Shown here: one piece after another, positions 1 to 9,010 of the stretch
How positions within the stretch are numbered: position 1 is the stretch's first letter
Layout: each line of letters starts with the position of its first letter
NCBI GenBank assembly: GCA_963781035.1
Contig: CAWAEN010000004.1
Span: 558,001 to 622,000 of the forward strand
DNA from: SZUA-35 sp963781035
Lineage (GTDB): Bacteria > Actinomycetota > Acidimicrobiia > Acidimicrobiales > SZUA-35
DNA: 64,000 nt
Reading direction: 5' to 3'
Program-made: the position numbers and the translations under genes
The notes under the pieces: generated by a model
Database searches by the model: none
Told to the model about the DNA's origin: nothing
The model's input: the letters and a program-made list of their open reading frames with translations, nothing else

Positions 1-604
1 TGAGGACGATCTTCGCGATCTCCCACATCGACACGTCGAGTTGAGCGGTGTCGAGCCCGAGCCAGCCAGGGAGCAGTTCGAGGTAGAAGTAGCCGAGCAG
101 GGCGTAGGCGACGATCTGGAACACCGAGTTGAGAGCCACGAGTACCGCGGCGGCTTCGCGGTCGCCGCAGGCAAGGTCGTTCCAGATCAACACCATTGCG
201 ATGCAGCGGGCCAACCCGACGATGATCAGCCCGGTCCGATAGTCGGGGAGGTCGGGGAGCAGCAGCCATGCCAGAGCGAACATGAGCGCCGGCCCGACCA
301 GCCAGTTCAGAACCAGAGAGCTGGCCATGAGTTTCCGGTCGGCGGCGACCTCGTCGATCTTGGAGTATCGGACCTTGGCCAACACCGGGTACATCATCAA
401 CAGCAGACCGATCGCGATCGGCAGCGACACCGTTCCGATCTTGACCGTGTCGAGCCAATCGTTCAGGTCAGGGACGAGCCGTCCCAGACCGATACCGGCA
501 CCCATGGCGGCGATGATCCACACGGGCAGGAAGCGGTCCAGCATCGAGAGGCGCTCGAGAACGGGAACCTCGGGGTCGTTGATCATCGGGCTGCTCAGTG
601 TCAT
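1..604 (-). CDS. acr3: ACR3-family arsenite efflux permease (3' end cut by window edge)
   Basis: Inner-membrane carrier that exports As(III) and completes the arsenic operon. About 201 residues are visible and the C-terminal half lies outside the window. The reverse strand shows successive hydrophobic helices and the conserved helix-4 motif GLARCIAMV, whose Cys (residue 134) matches the essential Cys of the Acr3 family. The usual length is about 350 residues, so the gene should continue past base 1. The ATG at 604 overlaps the TGA of the preceding thioredoxin-like gene (ATGA), so the two are probably translationally coupled. Transcription would come from the arsR promoter near 2.2 kb. Family assignment is confident; arsenite rather than antimonite preference is inferred from the family. 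Confidence 0.9.
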   Translation of the reverse strand, partial: MTLSSPMINDPEVPVLERLSMLDRFLPVWIIAAMGAGIGLGRLVPDLNDWLDTVKIGTVSLPIAIGLLLMMYPVLAKVRYSKIDEVAADRKLMASSLVLNWLVGPALMFALAWLLLPDLPDYRTGLIIVGLARCIAMVLIWNDLACGDREAAAVLVALNSVFQIVAYALLGYFYLELLPGWLGLDTAQLDVSMWEIAKIVL

Positions 605-837
605 CGGCCGCTCAGTATGGCGGCGATGGCTGCTTTCGAGGGGACCCGGCCGGCGACGACGACTTCGTCGTCGATCACCAACGCCGGGGTTGCCATGACT
701 CCCCACGAGGCGATCTCACCCGGGTCCGTCACCTTCTCGAAGTCGGCGGCGAGGCCGAGCTCGTCGACGGCTTCGTGCGTGAGGGCTTCGAGTGCTTGGC
801 ACTTGGAGCAGCCAGTGCCGAGGATCTTGATTTCCAT
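601..837 (-). CDS. Mini-thioredoxin (small redox-active disulfide protein)
   Basis: A 78-residue thioredoxin-fold protein with active-site CxxC in GTGCSKCQ (Cys10, Cys13), a cis-Pro region MATPALVID and no other domain. This matches the short 'redox-active disulfide protein 2' family, usually 75-80 residues. Start chosen at the ATG at 837, preceded by an AAGGAGAAG ribosome site. Such proteins are often encoded beside permeases of the type found immediately upstream and are thought to supply reducing power or handle the metalloid substrate. Sits between the permease (11-bp gap) and acr3 (ATGA overlap). The cytoplasmic location follows from lack of a signal peptide. Confidence 0.85.
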   Translation of the reverse strand: MEIKILGTGCSKCQALEALTHEAVDELGLAADFEKVTDPGEIASWGVMATPALVIDDEVVVAGRVPSKAAIAAILSGR

Positions 838-848
838 CTTCTTCTCCT

Positions 849-1898
849 TCAGACGACGAGGTTGAACAGGTAGCCGGTGGCGAGGATCCCGACCGCGACC
901 ACACCCACGTAGGTGGCGATCAGCTGCTTCTGGAGAACACGGCGCAGCAGGATCACTTCGGGGGCGGACAGGGCGACGACGCTCATCATGAATGCCAGCA
1001 CCGTGCCCATCGGGAGGCCTTTGTCGTGGAGCGCTTCGACCAAGGGCAGGACGCCGGCTGCGTTGGAATACAGCGGGACACCGAGTCCGACGGCGACCAG
1101 CACACCCCACCCACCCGACGACGCATGGTCGGCGATCCAGGCTTCGGGAACCCAGCCGTGGATCGCCGCGCCGAGGGCGATGCCGACGAGGAGATAGGGC
1201 CAGATCTTGCGGAGGATCGTCGCGACTTCCTCCCGTCCCATGGCGATCCGATCGTCCCAGGTGAGACCGGCTGCAGGGTCGATCACCTTGCCGCGGAGTC
1301 GGGTTTCGAACACGAATGGCTCGACCCAGCGTTCGAGCTTCATGCGGCCGAGAACGAATCCGGCGACGATCGCGATGGTCATTCCGCCGGCGACGTAGAG
1401 GATGGTGATCTTCCAGCCGAACAGGCCGAGGAGCAACACGATTGCCACCTCGTTGACCAGCGGGCTGGCGATCAGAAAGCTGAGGGTCACTCCGAGGGGA
1501 ACACCTGCTGCGACGAACCCGATGAATGCCGGCACTGCCGAACACGAACAGAACGGGGTGACCACGCCGAGCCCGGAGGCGAGAACGTTCCCGACGCCCT
1601 CGCGGCGGCCCCCCAGCAGCGCCCGGGTGCGCTCGACCGACATGAAACTGCGGAGCACCGTGACCACGAAGATCACGCCGGTCAGCAACAGGGCGATCTT
1701 GGTGACGTCGTAGAAGAAGAAGTGCGCCGATTCGGCGAATCGGGTGTCGGCGTCGAGCCCGATCGTGTCGTACAGCAACCAGTCCCAGAACGGTTCGTTC
1801 AGCCGGTACAGCACGAGCCACAGCGCACCGGTTGTGCCCAAGGTCAGCCACCGTCGTTGGCGGCCGGCAACGTCAGGGGGTCGTTCAGCGACCGCCAT
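849..1898 (-). CDS. Permease of the DUF318/ArsP-like family
   Basis: A 349-residue polytopic membrane protein with about eight to ten hydrophobic segments. The signature TPFCSCSAVP motif (near residue 110) is typical of the DUF318 permeases, which include the methylarsenite exporter ArsP; a second half carries the PLYSNAAGVLPL motif seen in the same family. In this operon it probably exports an arsenic species, together with the mini-thioredoxin downstream. The ATG at 1898 overlaps the arsR stop (ATGA). Trivalent organoarsenical transport is inferred from family and context; uncharacterised members exist, so the substrate is uncertain. Confidence 0.82.
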   Translation of the reverse strand: MAVAERPPDVAGRQRRWLTLGTTGALWLVLYRLNEPFWDWLLYDTIGLDADTRFAESAHFFFYDVTKIALLLTGVIFVVTVLRSFMSVERTRALLGGRREGVGNVLASGLGVVTPFCSCSAVPAFIGFVAAGVPLGVTLSFLIASPLVNEVAIVLLLGLFGWKITILYVAGGMTIAIVAGFVLGRMKLERWVEPFVFETRLRGKVIDPAAGLTWDDRIAMGREEVATILRKIWPYLLVGIALGAAIHGWVPEAWIADHASSGGWGVLVAVGLGVPLYSNAAGVLPLVEALHDKGLPMGTVLAFMMSVVALSAPEVILLRRVLQKQLIATYVGVVAVGILATGYLFNLVV

Positions 1899-2173
1899 CA
1901 GACCGGGACCGCTTCGGGAACAAGCGTCTCGGTCAAACGCTCGAGGACTTCATGGGCAAGGGAGTAGTCGATCCATCGGCCACGGCGCTCGCTCGTGATC
2001 AGGCCGGCTTCTCGGAGTGTCTTGAGATGGTGTGACAACAACGACGGCGACACATCTGCCACGTCGCTGAGCACACACGCACACCGCGTGCCCTGACGCA
2101 GTTCGTTCACGATCGTCCACCGCACCGGGTCGCCCAGTGCTCTGAACACTTCAACCATCATTGAATCGTCCAC
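1898..2173 (-). CDS. arsR: ArsR-family metalloregulator of the arsenic operon
   Basis: A 91-residue winged-helix repressor. The CACVLSD segment in the DNA-binding region carries a Cys pair (CxC) typical of As(III)-sensing ArsR proteins, followed by the recognition helix SPSLLSHHLKTLREAG. First gene of the operon: its stop overlaps the permease start, so it autoregulates the set by analogy with other ars operons. The promoter should lie in the 2174-2256 gap; I see no clear palindrome there. Replacement by a cadmium or zinc sensor is unlikely given acr3 downstream. Confidence 0.88.
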   Translation of the reverse strand: MDDSMMVEVFRALGDPVRWTIVNELRQGTRCACVLSDVADVSPSLLSHHLKTLREAGLITSERRGRWIDYSLAHEVLERLTETLVPEAVPV

Positions 2174-2256
2174 GGTCCGATGCTGCGCTCACGACGCGAT
2201 TCGTTCCAGGGGCGAAGGTCCTGCGTTTGGTCAAGAGCGGAAGCGTCGTCTCGCGT

Positions 2257-3444
2257 TCACGCGACGGCGTCGAGGGTCTCCCTGGCGATGGCCAATGCCT
2301 CGTCGGTGGGGACCACCATGACCTTGACTGGTGCCTCCGCCGTCGAGATCACACGCTCGCCGCCGTCGATTGCATTCCGGGCCGGATCGATGTCGAGGCC
2401 CAGGAATCCGAGTCCGTCGGCGACCCGAGCTCGGATCGTCGCATCGTGTTCGCCCACACCGGCGGTGAAGGTCACGGCGTCCACTCCGCCCATGATGGCG
2501 GCGTACGCCCCCAAGTAGTGCTTGATGCGACGCACGTAGACGTCGATGGCCAGTTGCGCTGCGGCGTTGCCGTCATCGGCAGCGGCGTGGACATCGCGCA
2601 GGTCGCTGTGGCCGGAGAGCCCGGTCAGGCCGCTGTGTCGATTGAGCATGGCATCGACTTCGTCGACCGACATTCCGGCCTCCCGCTGCAGGTACAGCAC
2701 GATGGCGGGGTCGATGTCGCCCGATCGGGTGCCCATCACCAGTCCCTCGAGAGGGGTGAGGCCCATGCTGATCGCCACCGGTCGACCGCCGGCGATGGCG
2801 GCCGCCGATGCGCCGTTCCCGAGGTGCAGAACGACTTGACGGAGGTCGCTCCGATCGAGCAGCTCGGCCGTCCGACCCGACACGTAGCGGTGTGAGGTCC
2901 CGTGGAACCCGTAGCGTCGGATGCCGTGCTCGGCTGCCACGTGTCGGTCGATCGCGTAGGTGGTGGCCACTTCCGGCAGCGCAGTGAAGAAGGCGGTGTC
3001 GAAGACGGCCACGTTGGGTGTGTCGGGCAGGGCGGCCCTCGCCACTCTGATGCCGGCGATGTTGGCCGGATTGTGCAGCGGGGCGAGGGGTGACAGTCGT
3101 TCGACCGCGGCCTCGACGGCGTCGTCGATCAGGGTCGGTGCCGAGAATTCGAGCCCGCCCATCACCACTCGGTGACCGACTGCGGCCAGCTCCGACTCGG
3201 CCAGGTCGGGGCCGTGGCGAGCGAACGCCTCGAGTACGTGCGCCACGGCCTCAGCGTGGTCGGATGCCTCGACCGGCCGGTCGAACTCGTCGTGGCCGCT
3301 CGCATGGTGGAGGCGGGCCCCCGGCCCGCCGATGCGCTCCACCTGACCCTGTGCTCGTCGCCGGCCGGTGTCGGGCTCGACGAGTTCGTACTTGACCGAC
3401 GACGAACCGCAGTTGAGGACGAGAACGACCGGGCCGTGACTCAA
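2257..3444 (-). CDS. ackA: Acetate kinase
   Basis: Interconverts acetyl phosphate plus ADP with acetate plus ATP. The 395-residue product has the hallmarks in order: N-terminal VLVLNCGSSSVKYEL, the HRVVMGG segment, FDTAFF, the YGFHGTSH catalytic region, HLGNGAS, MGLTPLEGL, GTRSGDID and the C-terminal TAGVGEH. Length agrees with the family (about 400). The best start is TTG at 3444, whose sequence overlaps the pta stop (TTGA) and places the first strand normally. Forms a two-gene operon with pta, linking acetyl-CoA to ATP formation. Cytoplasmic. Confidence 0.95.
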   Translation of the reverse strand: MSHGPVVLVLNCGSSSVKYELVEPDTGRRRAQGQVERIGGPGARLHHASGHDEFDRPVEASDHAEAVAHVLEAFARHGPDLAESELAAVGHRVVMGGLEFSAPTLIDDAVEAAVERLSPLAPLHNPANIAGIRVARAALPDTPNVAVFDTAFFTALPEVATTYAIDRHVAAEHGIRRYGFHGTSHRYVSGRTAELLDRSDLRQVVLHLGNGASAAAIAGGRPVAISMGLTPLEGLVMGTRSGDIDPAIVLYLQREAGMSVDEVDAMLNRHSGLTGLSGHSDLRDVHAAADDGNAAAQLAIDVYVRRIKHYLGAYAAIMGGVDAVTFTAGVGEHDATIRARVADGLGFLGLDIDPARNAIDGGERVISTAEAPVKVMVVPTDEALAIARETLDAVA

Positions 3445-5532
3445 CGGTCGATCGCTGCTGCTTGGGCGGCGGTGATGGCCACCGTGTTGACGATGTCGCG
3501 CACGGTCGCGCCTCGGGAGAGATCGTTGATCGGCTTCGCAAGACCCTGCAGGACCGGTCCGATGGCGATGGCTCCCGCCGAGCGCTGCACGGCCTTGTAT
3601 GTGTTGTTGCCGGTGTTCAGATCGGGGAACACGAAGACCGTGGCCCGTCCGGCAACCTCTGAGCCTGGCATCTTCGACGATGCCACGCCGGCGTCGATGG
3701 CGGCGTCGTACTGCACCGGCCCCTCCACCTTCAGGTCGGGCCGTCGCTGACGAACCAGGGCAGTGGCAGCCCGAACCTTTTCGACGTCGGCGCCCGATCC
3801 CGACTCGCCGGTGGAGTACGACAGCATTGCGATCCGGGGGTCGACGCCGAATCGGGACGCCGTGTCCGCCGAGGCGATGGCGATGTCGGCGAGTTGATCC
3901 GACCGTCGGCTCGGGAATGATCGCACAGTCGCCGTAGACCAGCACTCGGTCGGCCAGGCACATGAAGAACACAGACGACACGACGTCGACGCCGGGCTCG
4001 GTCTTGATGATCTCGAACGATGGCGTGACGGTGTGCGCCGTCGAGTGCGTGGCGCCGGACACCATGCCGTCGGCATGACCCAGGTGGACCATCATCGTGC
4101 CGAAGTAGGACACGTCGCGCATGATGTCGAGCGCCGGGTCGAGGCTCATGCCCCGGTGTGATCGCAGATCGGTGTAGATCCGGGCGTACTCCTCGCGGCG
4201 TTCACTCGTTGCCGGATTGACGATGTCGACGTCGTCGAGGCGGAGGCCGAGCGCAGCGGCGCGAGATCGTACGGCGCCGGGGTCGCCGAGGATCGTGAGG
4301 CGAGCCACGTCGCGGGCTCGGAGGGTGGCGGCGGCCTGGAGCACACGGTCGTCCTCGCCTTCGGGTAGCACGATGTGACGCTGCGCCGTCCTGGCGAGTT
4401 CGATCAGGGACAGCTCGAACATGAGCGGCGTGACCGCCGTTGTGCGAGGGATGCCTTCGAGGACCTCGACGACGTCGGCGCCGAGGTGGTTCTCGAAGGT
4501 GGCGAGGGCCCGTTCGATCCGCCGCGTCGATGATCTCGACAACGTGGCGTGGGTGGCTGCGATGGCGGTCGCAGTGTCGAAGGAATCCAGCTCGGTGGAA
4601 ATGAGCGGAAGGTGGGCGTCGATTCCGGCGATCAACCGGGCCACATCGGATTGGGGGACGAACCCGCCGGTGAGGACGACCGCCGACACGGTGGGGGCAT
4701 CGAGCGAGGCACAACTGGCGGCCAGGGCCAACAGCACGTCGGAGCGGTCGCCGGCCGCGATGCAGAGTTGACCGTCCTCGAGGTACCCGAGCACGTGCTC
4801 GACGTTCATGGCGCAGATCAGCGTGTCGAGGTAGACCCGTCCGAGGAGGTGATCGTCGCCGGCGATGAGAGAACCGTCGACCGCCGCCAGTGCGTCGGAG
4901 ACCTGCGGGGCCGCCACGAGCGGATCCTCGGGAACGACCCAGATCTTCACCGGCTCGTCGCCGCCGCAGCGGTGCCGCTCGAAGTGTTGACGGACACTGG
5001 GAACGGCGTCGGGATCGACCCGGTTGACCACGACGGCCAGGACGGAGGCGTGGGCATGACGGAGCTCGTTGATGGTGAGGTCGACCAGGTGCCCGATGTC
5101 GTCATGCTGACGAGCGCGTGCACTGACGACGGCCACCACGGGTACCCCGAGGTTGGCGGCGATGCGACCGTTGACGCCCAGCTCGATGGGGCTGGCCACA
5201 TCGCTGTAGTCCGACCCGACCACGATGACGGCGTCGCACCGGGCGGCGAGCTCGTGATACGTCTCGAGGAGGGATGCCATCGCCGCATCAGCGTCATCAT
5301 GCACGTCTTCGTACGTGACACCGACCGCCGACGGGAGCGGAGGGTCGGATCGGTTGGCCAAGAGGTCGATGATCTCGTCGGGAGCATCGGCGTCGTTCAC
5401 GACCGGGCGGAACACGCCGACTCGGCCGACCCGGCGGCTCAGGGCGTCGACCAGACCGAGGGCAACGAGCGACTTGCCGCTCCGGCCCTCGGCCGCCAGG
5501 ACGAACAACGCGCGGGACGGTGGTGGTGTCAT
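3441..5532 (-). CDS. pta: Phosphate acetyltransferase (frameshifted near 3903)
   Basis: Interconverts acetyl-CoA and acetyl phosphate. The long form is encoded (about 696 residues after correction): an N-terminal BioD/DRTGG-type P-loop region (RSGKSLVALGLVDAL near residue 17), then the catalytic PTA domain (MVSGATHSTAHTV, VFPDLNTGNNTYK, GPVLQGLAKPIN). The reading frame breaks near 3903, after the motif GDCAIIPEPT; one extra G restores the family sequence in the next frame, which then runs to TGA at 3441. ATG at 5532 has a TACGGT box 8 nt upstream. The stop overlaps ackA. A pta loss is possible but a sequence error is likelier, since all motifs after the shift are intact. Confidence 0.9.
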
Positions 5533-5605
5533 CGGCTTCGACCGTACCGCGCAGTCTCCCCCGACTCTCGGGCTGGTGCCGCGCGACGTGTCGACATCGA
5601 GGCGC

Positions 5606-5857
5606 TCATTTGTTGAAGTGGGCTGCGTTGCCGATGGCGTACGTCCGAAGCATCGCAAGGACGGCACTGGCGACATGATGATTGGGTTCTCGACGGAGCA
5701 CGTAGATTCCCAACACGTCGGCGAGGTCGGCGGCCGAGACCGGGTCGCCGTCGGCCAGGATCTCGCCTGCGAGCGCTGGGAGAATCCGGAGTGCCCGTTC
5801 CGGCGAGCCCCTCAGCGCGACGTCGACTTCTTTGGCGATGTTGAATCGTTCTGCCAT
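5606..5857 (-). CDS. Small hypothetical protein next to an SDR
   Basis: An 83-residue soluble protein with no signal peptide or membrane segment. It begins MAERFNIAKEVDVALRG and ends with LRTYAIGNAAHFNK; the middle has repeated short Ala/Leu-rich helices, suggesting an all-helical fold. I do not recognise a family. It starts 13 bp after the SDR stop, on the same strand, so the two are probably co-transcribed. Codon use matches its neighbours. Confidence 0.55.
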   Translation of the reverse strand: MAERFNIAKEVDVALRGSPERALRILPALAGEILADGDPVSAADLADVLGIYVLRREPNHHVASAVLAMLRTYAIGNAAHFNK

Positions 5858-5870
5858 CGAGGACCGCCGA

Positions 5871-6713
5871 TCAACCGATCCGGGCGAGCTGTCCGCCGTC
5901 GACGGGCAGGATCACGCCAGTGACGAATCTGGCTTCGTCCGAGGCGAGGTAGAGAGCCGCATAGGCGGTGTCCCATGCCGTGCCCTGTCGGCGACCAAGG
6001 GGGACCATGCGGTTCCGCGACTCCCGTAACTCGTCTGGGTCGATGTCGAGTGCGCTGCTGTGACCTCCGATCGCCATCGGTGTGTCCATCAACCCCGGCA
6101 TGATCGCATTCACGCGGATGCCGTGTTTGAAGTTGGCCGTGGCCAGGTGATGGGTGAGGGCATTGACGGCAGCCTTCGACGACTTGTAGGCAGCCAGGGG
6201 TGTCGAGGCAGTCGCCGCGACCGACGAGATGTTGACGATTGCTCCGCCGCCGGCGGCCCGCATGGCGGGGATCAGGTGTTTGCAGGTGAGATACATCCCC
6301 GTGACGTTGACCTCGAAGATGCGTTCCCAGATCTCGCGGTCGAGGCTGGTGACGCCACCGTCGCCGGTGCCGATTCCAACGTTGTTGTGGAGGATCGTCG
6401 GCGGCCCGAGACGCTGGATGCACACCGAGGGCAGCGAGGCGAGGTCGCTCTCGACTGTGATGTCAGCTCGATGAGCGACAGCGGTTCCCCCGGCCGCTTC
6501 GATCAACGCCACGGTCTCTGATGCCGCGTCCTCGTTGCGATCGACCGCAAGCACCGTTGCCCCTTCACGGGCGAAGAGCAGGGCAGTGGCTCGGCCGTTT
6601 CCCACCGTGTCGTCGTCCGGCCCGCTGCCCGGCGACTGCCCGGCGCCCACAATGATGGCGACCCGTCCTTCGAGACGTCCGGATCCTGGTCGATCAGCCA
6701 GCGCATCGATCAT
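5871..6713 (-). CDS. Short-chain dehydrogenase/reductase
   Basis: A 280-residue classical SDR. The NAD(P)-binding region reads VAIIVGAGQS followed by an unusual insertion before NGRATALLFAREGA; the NNVG motif and catalytic Ser/Tyr/Lys follow (SSV, then YKSSK), and it ends with VDGGQLARIG. Start taken at the ATG at 6713. The cofactor loop GAGQSPGSGPDD is longer than the usual TGxxxGxG, seen in SDRs acting on fatty or steroid-like substrates, but the substrate is not deducible. Followed by a small hypothetical gene. Confidence 0.85.
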   Translation of the reverse strand: MIDALADRPGSGRLEGRVAIIVGAGQSPGSGPDDDTVGNGRATALLFAREGATVLAVDRNEDAASETVALIEAAGGTAVAHRADITVESDLASLPSVCIQRLGPPTILHNNVGIGTGDGGVTSLDREIWERIFEVNVTGMYLTCKHLIPAMRAAGGGAIVNISSVAATASTPLAAYKSSKAAVNALTHHLATANFKHGIRVNAIMPGLMDTPMAIGGHSSALDIDPDELRESRNRMVPLGRRQGTAWDTAYAALYLASDEARFVTGVILPVDGGQLARIG

Positions 6714-6782
6714 GCTCAGCAAAGTAGCTCGTCGACGGGTTTGTCTGGTCAAGCGGCGGCACAGATCTACCGATGTAGAAGC

Positions 6783-7620
6783 ATGCGCCGCCGTCTTCTT
6801 CTCTTGTTCGCGACCTTCGCGCTCCTCGGCGCAGCGTGTTCCCCATCGCCCGAGACGATCGTGGCCGGAACCGGAGAGTCGACAGCGGTCGACACGACCG
6901 TGCCCGGTCAGCGGCCGGTCGACGAGTCGGCCGCGACTGAGCGGCGAGGGGGACGAACAACCGTCTGAGCAGGATCCCCCGGTCCTGCAGCCCGTCGACG
7001 AACCGACGACCACCGTCGTCTCCGAGGCTGTACCCGAGCCGGATCCGATCCCGGTCGATGAACCGGCTCCATCGTGGCGGGACCGACCGCTGGCGCGAGT
7101 TGTTCTCACTGGTGATGACCGGTCGGTGCTCGGCCTGGCTTCCGGCTGGGAGGTCGACTGGGTCGACTTCATCGAAATCGACGATCAACGGAGAGGCGAG
7201 AACGAGATCTGCGGTGAGGCGGCACCGCAGCAGAAGTCCTATTTCGTTGCGTCGTTCGAGGAGCGAGCGTTGGGCATGGAACTCGAGCTCAACGTGATGC
7301 CGGCGACGAGTGTCGCGACCGCAGCTTCAGACTTCCTCACCGCCCTGGAGCTACTGGTCACCTGTCCCGATCTCGAGGAGGAGTACGCGGCCGTCTCCAT
7401 GGCGATCGTCGCCGTCGATGTCAAGGGTGCCCACCAGTCGATTGTCATTGCCGGCACGGACGCGACGTCGCCGACCGAACCGATCGGGCTCACTCTGGCC
7501 GCGGCCGAAGTGGACGGTCATCTGTTCATGGCCTTCGTTGCTCAGGACAAGGGCTCGCCGGCGCCCGGCGACATCGACCTCGCCGTCGCTGCCCTGGAGC
7601 TCTCGATCTCTCGTCTCTGA
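6783..7620 (+). CDS. Secreted lipoprotein of unknown function (frameshifted near 6950)
   Basis: Starts with a signal peptide and lipobox (RRRLLLLFATFALLGAAC), followed by a Pro/Thr/Glu-rich linker and a globular domain of about 180 residues with the SYFVASFEE and TSPTEPIGLTL segments. The first frame stops soon after a run of five G at about 6946-6950; dropping one G joins the linker to the second frame, which is open to TGA at 7620. About 278 residues after correction. No domain recognised. Lies divergent from the SDR. Could be a true disrupted gene, but smooth continuation suggests a homopolymer error. Confidence 0.65.
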
Positions 7621-7646
7621 CCTACGACTGCTTCGGTTGCCGTGGG

Positions 7647-7659
7647 TAGCGTTGCACGA
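7647..7659 (+). promoter_or_regulatory. Leaderless -10 box (TAGCGT-N6-ATG)
   Basis: TAGCGT at 7647-7652 lies 6 nt before the ATG at 7659, leaving no room for a ribosome-binding site. The same arrangement precedes several other genes here, so transcription probably begins at the start codon. Confidence 0.5.
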
Positions 7660-8294
7660 TGGCCTCCTCCCCGCTCGACGGCAACCACATGGCGGCGATT
7701 GCGGGGGCAGTAGCCGCGCTCGTGTTCGTCGGCGCCGTCGCCGCCTTCTTCACCCTGACCGGTGGCGATGACTCGGTCGTCGCAGTTGACGCAACCTCGA
7801 CGTCCAGCACGGTGTCGCCCGATGATGAGCCAACCGTCGACACGACCTCGACCTCGACCTCGACCACGGCGCCGACCACGACCTCGACGACGGCTTCGCC
7901 GACGTCGGGCACGGAGGCCGTTGGTGGTGCGCCAGACATTGCAGAAGGCGAACCGGCCTCGCTGCCCACCTTCCTCGATGGTCTGACCGTGCGTGTCGAC
8001 GAAGAAGTCAAGTTTGCAGCGGGCGGAACCTCGGCCACCCTTGACGGCGCTGTCGTTCTCGGCGAGCGGGACGTTTACCGGCTCGGAGCCCGGGAGGGAC
8101 AGACCATGGAGTTGACGATCACTTCGCTCGAGGAAAACGCTGTGTTCGACCTCCTCGCTCCAGACGGATCGATCATCGAGACCGAGGTCATGGCCAGCGA
8201 ATCCGATTTGCCCGCGAGCGGCGACTATTTCGTGGTGGTCGGCGGCACCCGCGGCAATGCCACGTACGAGCTGACCATTTCGATACCGGCTTGA
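7659..8294 (+). CDS. Membrane-anchored protein with Thr/Ser-rich stalk and PPC-like domain
   Basis: A 211-residue protein: short cytoplasmic N-terminus, one membrane helix (AAIAGAVAALVFVGAVAAFF, residues 11-30), a Thr/Ser-rich low-complexity stalk (about residues 40-90), then a C-terminal beta domain containing ERDVYRLGAREGQTMELTI and SGDYFVVVGGTRG. That order resembles the bacterial pre-peptidase C-terminal (PPC) fold, which often aids secretion or surface binding; this is a resemblance by eye. ATG supported by a leaderless -10 box. No enzyme domain. Confidence 0.7.
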   Translation: MASSPLDGNHMAAIAGAVAALVFVGAVAAFFTLTGGDDSVVAVDATSTSSTVSPDDEPTVDTTSTSTSTTAPTTTSTTASPTSGTEAVGGAPDIAEGEPASLPTFLDGLTVRVDEEVKFAAGGTSATLDGAVVLGERDVYRLGAREGQTMELTITSLEENAVFDLLAPDGSIIETEVMASESDLPASGDYFVVVGGTRGNATYELTISIPA

Positions 8295-8326
8295 ACGATG
8301 GTCGAGCGCTCGTAGTGTCTATTCCA
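8291..8326 (+). promoter_or_regulatory. Leaderless promoter TTGAAC-N16-TAGTGT-N7-ATG
   Basis: A -35 (8291-8296) overlaps the upstream stop codon and a -10 (8313-8318) sits 7 nt before the tetR ATG at 8326. The same two hexamers occur before the choline sulfatase gene on the other strand. Confidence 0.6.
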
Positions 8327-8922
8327 TGGCCGGCTCACCGACTGCCCCGCTCGACGAACGCCGAATCGTTGCCGTTGCGGGCGAGTTGGTCGACGAGTTC
8401 GGACCGGACGAACTGACCCTGACGAGTGTCGCCGACCGCCTCGGCGTGACACAGCCTGCCCTGTACCGCCATGTCGATGGCCTGTCGGATCTGTGGCGAG
8501 CCCTCGGCGTGTCGACGCGAGAGATGCTTGCCGAGCGGCTGGCCGAAGCCGGCGTCGGGCGGACAGGTGAGGCGGCTGTTCGATCGATCGCCGAAGCGTG
8601 GCGCCAGTTCGGTCGAGACCACCCGGGTCGATACCGCTCGACCGATCGGCATGCGGTCTCGGGAGACGACAGTCTCGAGCGGGCGGCCGGACGAACCATC
8701 GATCTGATCGAGCGAAGCTTGGCCGGGTTCGGCCTGAGCGAGACGGCCACGACGGGCGCAGCGCACACGCTGCGCAGTGCCGTTCACGGATTCGTGGCGA
8801 TCGAGATCGTCGACGGGAACCCCGATCCCACGATTGCCGACCAGTCCTTCGATCATCTCGTCGGCCATCTCTGTACCGCGTTCGCGGCGGCCGCAGGGCG
8901 GGCCGCTCCAACTGGGCAGTGA
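8326..8922 (+). CDS. TetR-family regulator
   Basis: A 198-residue regulator. The N-terminal helix-turn-helix reads TLTSVADRLGVTQPALYRHV (about residues 31-50); the C-terminal half, with HTLRSAVHGFVAIEI, matches the TetR_C_33/WHG ligand domain. It is clearly related to the regulator at 11163-11741, with the same ALYRHV motif and similar spacing, suggesting an old duplication flanking the monooxygenase and LamG lipoprotein. It lies upstream of the ssuD-like gene in the same orientation and may control it. Ligand unknown. Confidence 0.85.
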   Translation: MAGSPTAPLDERRIVAVAGELVDEFGPDELTLTSVADRLGVTQPALYRHVDGLSDLWRALGVSTREMLAERLAEAGVGRTGEAAVRSIAEAWRQFGRDHPGRYRSTDRHAVSGDDSLERAAGRTIDLIERSLAGFGLSETATTGAAHTLRSAVHGFVAIEIVDGNPDPTIADQSFDHLVGHLCTAFAAAAGRAAPTGQ

Positions 8923-8940
8923 GGACATCTAACTTTGCGC

Positions 8941-8969
8941 TAGACGGTATAACTGCATCGACGTATACT
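8941..8969 (+). promoter_or_regulatory. Putative promoter of the ssuD-like gene
   Basis: TAGACG (8941-8946), 17 nt, then TATACT (8964-8969). The spacer holds a second AT-rich box, and GTATA/TATAC half-sites (8947-8951 and 8964-8968) form an inverted repeat that could be an operator for the upstream TetR protein. Weak evidence. Confidence 0.35.
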
Positions 8970-9010
8970 TCCCGCAGGGTCTGTCGGTTGACCCTCCGGA
9001 GGTACTTCTC

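Noticed and set aside
2257..5676. A single fused Pta-AckA polypeptide
   Set aside because: The long frame is an accident of the pta frameshift; pta ends at 3441 in another frame and ackA has its own TTG start.
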